From Corinectria fuckeliana (Eukaryota; Ascomycota; Sordariomycetes; Hypocreales; Nectriaceae): a stretch of DNA of 64,000 nucleotides. A model generated the notes under the pieces. The model was not told the DNA's origin and did not search any database. It worked only from the letters and a program-made list of their open reading frames with translations. The DNA lies in NCBI GenBank assembly GCA_019137255.1, contig WPDH01000008.1, forward strand, positions 372,001 to 436,000, in the 5' to 3' direction. How positions within the stretch are numbered: position 1 is the first letter of the stretch; each line of letters begins with the position of its first letter. Shown piece by piece: positions 56,851 through 64,000 of this stretch. Position numbers and translations under genes: made by a program.

Positions 56851-58405
56851 CCCTGAATGTCTCTGAGGACCCGCGTGGCGACGAGAATCTGCGAAGCGCT
56901 CTTGCGTGATGTTTTCCTTGTGCAACGAGCGTCAGCGACGGCTGTCCTTCCTTCTCCGTTCTTCGGTCGACCCTGGAATTGGTGACTGATTAATTGATTT
57001 GAGGAAGCCCCCGGTGTAAGGGAATAATTAATAGGGCGTAGCCGTCAGGTAATGGCGTCAAAGTATGAGTGGTGCAGCGGTTTTCAATAAGTATGGGCAA
57101 AAGCCTGTGAGCGCGTGGGGCGTTGCAGTTTCCTCTCTCCTTTTTCCGTCTCAATTCCCTTTATGGTCGTCGCTTTTTCGTCTCGCTTCAATCGTCGTCT
57201 TCGTTCTTTAGTGTATTCCTGGTGGCGTATCTTCTTTTCCTAGGATCAAGGTCGGAGTCGAGCGCGGTCTCAATTAAAAATTAAGCAAGATCGGTAGCGA
57301 GCGGCACGACGAGGAGAGCGTCGTTTTTTTCGATTTCATCCAGCAGCAACAACAACGACGAGTGAAGAAGGAGAAGGAGGATGAAGAGACACGAGCAAAA
57401 TACGATAGAAAAGTCACGAGCAAAGCGAGGAGCGAGGGCCCGAACATCCAGTCCATCCCCATCCACATCCCCATCCACATTCATCGGTTCCCTCTCGACC
57501 GAGTAGTTAACGCATGTGCTATCCCTATCCCATCCAATCCATATCCATATCCATCCCTATATCCCTACATATCCCCATCCACCCAGTGCTATGCCACATG
57601 GCTGCTGGTATCCCGACATGCTACGACGGCTTCGTACGGAGTATCGCGTAATGAGTCGTAGGCCGGTTGCTAGCTGATGGGCCCCTACATGGTAAACACT
57701 CACTCGTCAGCCTGCCGACTTGGCAGGATCCAGGCACCGAAAACACCACGGGGAATTGAGTGGGATGGACCCAAGGACCCTCACTCGTCCCGCAGTGTCC
57801 ATGGATTAGGCCTACATACATAGTACGTTGATGCGCACACGTATCACGATTATTATGACGGAAGCAGGCACAAGGGTTCCTGGTCTGCTAGTTGCAGTCC
57901 GTCAGGCCGGGCCGCTATCGTGACATGGCCTAAATAAATCCATCATGAACTCATCATCAGAGAGACCTCTCGTCCGCTCCCTCCTCAACGCTGCAAACCC
58001 TCTGGCCCCAACCTTGGCGATAAAAGGGTCGTATTCAGAGATCAGCCTAGTCGTGCTCAAGCTTTCCAGGGAAATCATCCATACATAGTTATCCGACCAG
58101 CAGATGCAACCCTGCAAGTGAGTCCAAGCTCCCAACCATGTATTCGGGGCTGCCAAATACTCGTGTAAAGTACCAGCTGGGCATGTTGTGCTCTTCTGTA
58201 CTCTTGCTGCGTTCTGCTGTGGTCGGTTGCTTCTGCCGTGCTCTACTACTTCGTACATAGTAGGTACTCTACTTCGCAGTACGTGCTCTGCCCGTGGTAC
58301 ATTTTCCCTACGCTCCACGGCATGCAAGACTTGCATCCACGACGGGTCGACGGACCCAAAATCCACTCTTTTCGCACGCAGCGAGGAGATACATAATAGC
58401 TCCTA

Positions 58406-58544
58406 ATGCCGAACAAGGGCGACGACGTCGAGTGGGTGCGCCAGATGGATCTTCCAGCGCACCGCAGCGCGGGCCCTTCCCGGGAGGGTGCTGCCGGGCC
58501 TGCGCCTCAATGGGACGCGTACGACAATTGGATAGTGAACGCGG
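58406..58544 (+). other. Orphan exon-like segment
   Basis: An ATG-started frame of 46 codons (MPNKGDDVEWVRQMDLPAHR, later QWDAYDNWIVNAG) ends at a good splice donor, G|GTAAGC at 58545. The composition looks coding, but I could not find a matching acceptor and second exon. It may be a gene remnant, a short gene with an unseen second exon, or chance. Confidence 0.2.
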
Positions 58545-61184
58545 GTAAGCAAAGGCCAGCAGCCAGCACCTCGTAAAGCAGAAGTGACTTGTGGGAGGAA
58601 GCGGGGAACAGCTGGGATCAGGTCAGGTACCGAGCGTCAGGTTCCATTGAAAGGGAAAAGTCTACACAGTACTATGTAGGCCCGGTGAAGCCATCCTCAG
58701 TAACGCCATCCAACACGAGCGGGCGCGTGCTGTGGTGTTGAGTTGAGACACGGGAGAGCGGGAGGCTCGGAGTCGGGGAGAAAATGGTCTCTGGTTCACC
58801 ACCACCAAACCTCCGTCTGGCATGCGAGGGCTTCGAGGTTTCAAACCATTTTGTGTACTGAGTCCACTGTCTTGTACTTTGCAAGTTTGTTGTGCCACCT
58901 TTACTACGTAGTGTGTAGGCCCGACGATGGTGGCACACGCTGTCTCAACTGTCAACTGGCATCCATTCCTTACCCAGACTAGCGGATTCTATCCAGCTGG
59001 CATGGCCGGCCCTAACGGCTTATGAAAATGTGCCATAGCGCCGAGGAGATTCCCCTCAGCCTCGACGAAGTAGGCCTACCTCGAATCCCCTATTCCCCCG
59101 AGGAGCTATATTCGGGTGCCCTCCCCACCTCCCATCTACCTGCAGCATTCCTCCCGTCCACTTCTCGGATGAGGCGGAGACGGAGTTTCTGGGGATGGAG
59201 GCTTAGCAGCAGCAGCAAACCGCTGGCCCCAACGACGGTTGCACAGGGTACGCCTGCTAGGTAGCATAGCATCTCTGCTTGCGTGTGTGACGGCGCCCCC
59301 GGCTTCGACTCTTTGGCCTTGCTCTGGTGCTTGCTATGGTGCTCGCCTCAGGTCACCACGCGGCGTGTCTTCGTACAACATACGGATATATTCCCCATGT
59401 TCCAGCGACCATGTGTCATCGTCTCCCGAAGCCCAATCCTCTGGGTACGTGTCCGGGTGCGCGTCGACACTCGCGGCTCTGGTCAACTCTCCACCACTTC
59501 GTCACTGACTGTCGTGTGAAAAGTGGTTCTCCACCGCTGCCTCGAGCTCCATAGAGGATTCAAGGATCTGGCCAAGCTTCTGATTCCAAGGATGAAGCCA
59601 TTGCATATCAGCCTGGTCCATTATTGGTCTCCACTGAAAAGACCGCCGAGTCCACTGATCCCCCCTTGGACATTAAAGCTGTGCACTTGCTATAGCTTGT
59701 TGCCACTAGAATACATCCCAGCCGTCTTGTCCGGTGAGATGCCTCGAGCTAGTTGAGTGATGAGTCCGTAGACTAGAAGCTAGGCGTATGTTGCCGATGC
59801 CGAATAGACATGGGGTTTTTTTTTTTGTGTGTTTTCTTTTACAGCCAACCGGCAGCCCAACGCCATCATCCTTCCCGCGCCAGCCACCGCCAGCCACCAT
59901 CCCGAGAGAGAAAACATGCTCCAGGATTTTTGTCGAAATTCTTGGCTCTCCTTATGCCTGTTGCACCTTGTCGATCACATCAGGGCCGCATTATTCCTTT
60001 ATTACATCCTGTACCTACTATTATGTAGTATTACGAACTAGTGGAAAATGCGCCCGCAGGCTCAAGTCCCGAATGCGACCATCTCGTCCGCATCTTCCAC
60101 AATTTACAACCATCCCAGCTTCATCTCACTCTCTCGCACCCAAATGGTCTAAATCTGTCCAGCCCCTGGCCCCATGCGCACCCGGAATCGCCGGCTAGCA
60201 ATCTCGATTGTCACTGTCTGTCCATGACGTAATCCCGGACAATCGTCTCCCTGGTCTGACAACAAGAAAACCGGACGGACATGGGACGAGAGTCTGTTTG
60301 CAGGGGGAGGGCCAACGAGGGCTTGTGATGGCTCATGAGCCAGCAGCTTAATGGATGATTTTAGCCCCAATTCAACGCCTGCAGCCAAAAGGGGGCCATC
60401 GCTGTATAATCCCGGGGTTTACCGTTCTATGTAAGCTTCCTTGGCATCTCTTCGCGATGCTTGATTCGTCGACGCTTTCGCCTCGCCCCGCTGCTCTTCT
60501 CGCAAGGCTTCAATCGACCAGCGAAGCCAGCACAACCCTGAAGAGCTAGAATCTCGCCTACTATGTACATAGTAGAAGCTGCAGCAGCTTTATTGGACTG
60601 TAGAGGGGAGCCTGGCGCGCTCGCGCACACGCGCATGCACACAAACAACCTCCCCGCGGCAGGTCAGACGAAACTAGTCACAGCCGAGTCTCTCTGTCTG
60701 TCTCACTCTCCGTCCCTCTGCCCGCCCGCTGCTCTGTCGTCCGAGTATGTGCTGGCAGCCTGGGGCTTGCTGCAGCTCCCAGGTTCTTCCTTGGCCAGGC
60801 CTGCATCCACGCCGAGAGAAATGAAGAATGAAGGCAACCCTAGTCGCTCAATCGCTCAGTCGCTCACCAATACAGTATTATCGGTCGCACACTCACACTT
60901 TCGCAGGCCCCCAGTGACATACTGCCACTTTTCGGGGACTATACGGACCCCGTCTCCGTGCTCCATAGTTGGTGATTGATCCGGCTGCCGCTGGAGTCAT
61001 CCACACGCCTTGGCACCTTGGGAACCCTTTCGGTTCCTGGTCTAAAGGGGCCCAGAGGGCGGCCACACGTTGAAGCATTTGTCGATCCCATCACGGGCAG
61101 GACCCGCTCGAGTTCCAGTCCTCGGCAGATCCCTTGTGGCGGAGGCGAAAGAGACGATCTGATCGGTCACTGCGGTTTTGCAGC

Positions 61185-61204
61185 AGCCAGCCAGCCAGCC
61201 AGCC
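61185..61204 (+). repeat. (AGCC)5 microsatellite
   Basis: Five perfect AGCC units in gene-poor DNA. Confidence 0.85.
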
Positions 61205-64000
61205 AAGCAGCTTGCTTGAGAGTCGAGTGAGACGGGTTGTTGACCGTTGCCAATCTACCTATCCAGCTCGCGTATTCGTACATGTAGGCAAGTAGGTTAG
61301 TGAGTGGGCTATCTTCTTCGCCCGCAGCCCAGCAGGGCATCCTCCCCTGCTTGGACGTGATAGATTTGGCTTTGGGCACATGCCGACATGCACACCATCT
61401 CTCACCGTCCCGTCCTTGTCGTGGCTGACTTCTTCATCTCCGGCCATGCACCGCGCTGCCCTCGTCATTGGAGCCCAAGGGAGTCTATCATTGGCGCCTG
61501 CTACGCAGTGTCTCGGACTCTCTAGACTGCTTCCCTAGCTTCACCATTCAATACCACGTACACACTTCGTATATGTTTCCCTATCTCAAGGGTTGCATAC
61601 AAGGCTGATGAATCGACGACTTAGCATCGCGTCTCCCCTGACCGGTCAATTAAGTTGACCCCTGGTCGGCGTTGCACTCATTTGACCCAGTCGCAAATCA
61701 ACTCCCAGTAGTCTGTAGCCGAGACCTCATGGCCAAGTGCTAAATTTGACATCAGAAGATGATCGGCACGAACTATTGGCGGGTCTGCCATGGTTTTCCT
61801 CTCTGATCTTGCTCAGTAGCACGCAACTGGCGACACTGTTGACTGGCAATCCCGGGATCCGCTCTACCCGCTCCAGCGCGTCTCCTCCCCGGCTTGAATA
61901 CGTATCATTGATCACCGTCCATGGCGACGGCGAGGGGAAGGATCACGACAAGATATGCGGAGATCGGCCACTAGTCCCGGCTTCTCCTGTGTTCCTGTTG
62001 ACCTTCTGATGTCATTGGCTGTGTACTATGATAAATCGTAATGCTGCATACCTACTACTTATGTGCTCCTCGAATCTGTGTCTCGTGGTACAGGGTAACC
62101 TGTGAGTCGGGGTGACAGTCCCGACAGACCACGGCTTTAGTTGAGAAACCCTATCACTTGGGGTCATTCCGAGGTTTTTGATAAGCTATGCATGCTAGTT
62201 TGGTAGGGGACAGTAGTACACTCCTAGATAGACATCTGTAAGGTTGTTCATGATTGTAAGGTCCAGGCGTTGTGCTTGTTGTCCGACCGCCAGATGTCGT
62301 TCGCACTCACCGTTAGCTACCTACTTGCTTAATCGGCATTCAACATAGGGCTATAGTCACAAACCACTTTGCGCCAGGAGGACCATTCCTCGTACGATGT
62401 CTCATTGCCTGGTCAATATCCGATAGGGAGGGCAGCTGCACGTCTCCTAGAATAGTCGATCCGTAACCACTGAATCTCCGCCAAGGGAGCTCAAAACTCC
62501 AAACCTCGGTTCTTCTTATCACGTCAAACTCACCGGGATCTCTCTTCTCTCACCTCCCAGCGTTACGCCGATTTGAACTCGCCAAGCCGTACCCGCCCCT
62601 GCTGGCCTGCGCGACCACACCGAATGCCCCTCCTGCATCGAAAACAACCCTAGCACAAGAAGTAGCATCTCTAAAGCCACCACCGTCGATAAAAGAGGGC
62701 CTCAGTCTTGGCTGCATCCCTCGAGAAACGCCACCTTTGACCTGTAGTCTGAACAACGTATTCCGCAAATGCGCCATGTTCTAGCCCCAAACACCCAAGC
62801 GGCAAGCAGCGACGGCCAAGTGCCCGGTTTGAGTGGGTGTATCTAAGTGAGAGGACATCGGAATTTCCACTGCAAGGGGAATCATACCATATTGGCAGGA
62901 GGGGGGTCTGGGTTCCTGGGGCGACAGGAAAAGTGTAGACTGGGGTCATGATGCAGAGCTATGCCGGTTGACAGATGGGAACCGAAAGGCGACTGTAAAG
63001 AGATATACAGACGTTTGCGTGAGGAAGCGCTTTGCTTACGGTCCAAAGCTTGAGAATCCAGTGCCTGCGTAATCAGGTTATTGTATTGGAGGTGTCGAGA
63101 TGGGATGTGAAAGCTTGACGGCGTTCACTACGGGGCCTTGGGTTGGCATCGACGGGCCACTAGGTCCATGTTTAGTTAATGTTGTATGATAAGTCGAAAA
63201 CCAAGAAACATGAAAGTAACTGAACTGTGCTGCCTTTTATATATACACCAAGCTTTGCAACACGGGTCAGCTGTTATAGTTAATTCTCTGAGAATGGGGA
63301 ATAGCAGGTAGGCAGGCCGGAGTGAATGACGGGAGACTCAGTCAGTAATAGCTCGAGGTAGAGATATAGTAATCTCGTCCGGGAAACGGGCGAGTCATAG
63401 ACGACGGGATGTTGGTTATGATGACCGAGTCTGCCCCGAGTTGTGGTTGACATAGAGACGCGGATGGTAGTTGGCCAACGACTTAGAAAGCACACCCAGT
63501 TTCATCAACCAACTCCGAGTCAGTGTAATTCAAAGATGTCTGTTTTGTGAAGGAACTATTATCCCCAGTCCATCTTCTCAGGCTTCATGGGATGTATTGG
63601 AATCCCTGTCCAAGATAATTGCTGGTGGGTTTCGGGCACCCTGAAAGAGAACGGCTATGTAGCACAGTAGCTGGGATGCCGCTCTTCTCATTTTTCCTCA
63701 CCGTGGCCTTGAATTCCCTTGAAGCGGACTCGAGGTACCGAGGCCTTTGACGTCCCTGACGATTGGTCTGAACTAGTAACGCAGATGCGACCTACCTCAC
63801 CGAGGTAGAAGAGACGTGCCTGTTTAGTGTCCGAGACAGTTGTCGTAACTGTCAACAGTTGCCTGTAAGCTATCGAGTTTCGCAAGCTTCATCGAAACCA
63901 CTACGGCCGGCTGCAGACTCAAAAGATGGTTGATATGTGCTCAGTAGTTTCCGCATAATGCAGCTACCTTGACGCTATAGCTGTGGCGACCTCGCCACCA

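Larger units (their letters stand above)
56851..64000. other. 7.1-kb stretch without a supported gene
   Basis: No reading frame shows a recognisable domain. Simple-sequence DNA includes ATCC/CCAT-rich arrays (57450-57483 and 57528-57580) and (AGCC)5 at 61185-61204. TACTTCGTA occurs at 58248-58256 and TACGGAGTA at 57635-57643. A single exon-like segment at 58406-58544 is listed separately. No transposon genes, long repeats or telomere repeats are visible. Confidence 0.5.

Noticed and set aside
57902..58366. 154-residue minus-strand open frame
   Set aside because: It does not begin with ATG, it includes the TACTTCGTA palindromic DNA, and no family is recognisable.
62550..62640. GAGTTCAAATC on the minus strand resembling a tRNA T-loop
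   Set aside because: No cloverleaf could be folded around it by eye.

Overview
The window is nuclear DNA from a filamentous ascomycete, most likely a sordariomycete. Reasons: genes carry short GT..AG introns (mostly 50-100 bp) with CTAAC/CTGAC branch sites, coding sequence is GC-leaning, gene spacing is about 0.3-1 kb where genes are dense, and the proteins are typical single-copy Pezizomycotina housekeeping genes. I see no bacterial operons, rRNA, tRNA, CRISPR array or recognisable transposon. The genus cannot be fixed from the sequence alone.

Layout. 0.9-7.4 kb: SEN1 RNA/DNA helicase in five exons. 9.8-12.6 kb: a large disordered protein of unknown function. 13.3-14.1 kb: short-chain dehydrogenase. 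14.4-17.3 kb: CHS5 (exomer scaffold) and a probable mitochondrial protein, both on the minus strand. 17.9-18.7 kb: eIF1A. 19.3-21.3 kb: WASP/Las17 actin nucleation factor. 22.3-22.6 kb: a 61-residue microprotein. 23.7-26.6 kb: RAD1/XPF repair nuclease. 26.9-27.2 kb: a 73-residue, probably myristoylated membrane microprotein. 28.3-30.1 kb: MRS2 magnesium channel. 30.8-31.9 kb: F-box-like protein. 34.7-36.9 kb: Pcl-type cyclin. 45.5-45.9 kb: DASH subunit HSK3. 46.7-47.2 kb: RNase P subunit RPR2. 47.7-49.7 kb: SUB2 mRNA-export helicase. 51.9-54.4 kb: ketopantoate-reductase-like protein with a long disordered tail. Two long stretches (36.9-45.5 kb and about 56.8-64.0 kb) hold no gene I can support.

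The genes do not form one pathway. RNA metabolism recurs (SEN1, eIF1A, RPR2, SUB2), as do cell polarity and division (CHS5, LAS17, cyclin, HSK3), but this looks like ordinary housekeeping neighbourhood rather than a cluster. Many small genes were reassembled across introns by hand, and splice coordinates are given in each entry.

The most interesting signals are the two microprotein genes. Both lie downstream of CRE-type palindromes (TGACGTCA or TGACGTCGCGACGTCA), one with a clear TATA box. Other points of note are a ketopantoate-reductase fold fused to a 440-residue disordered tail, a frame-preserving 54-nt intron in that gene, a 562-bp first intron in SUB2, a weak splice donor in CHS5, and a recurring intergenic palindrome-like 9-mer, TACTTCGTA. 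An unresolved poly-G tract with two N bases at 56.1 kb marks an assembly weakness.
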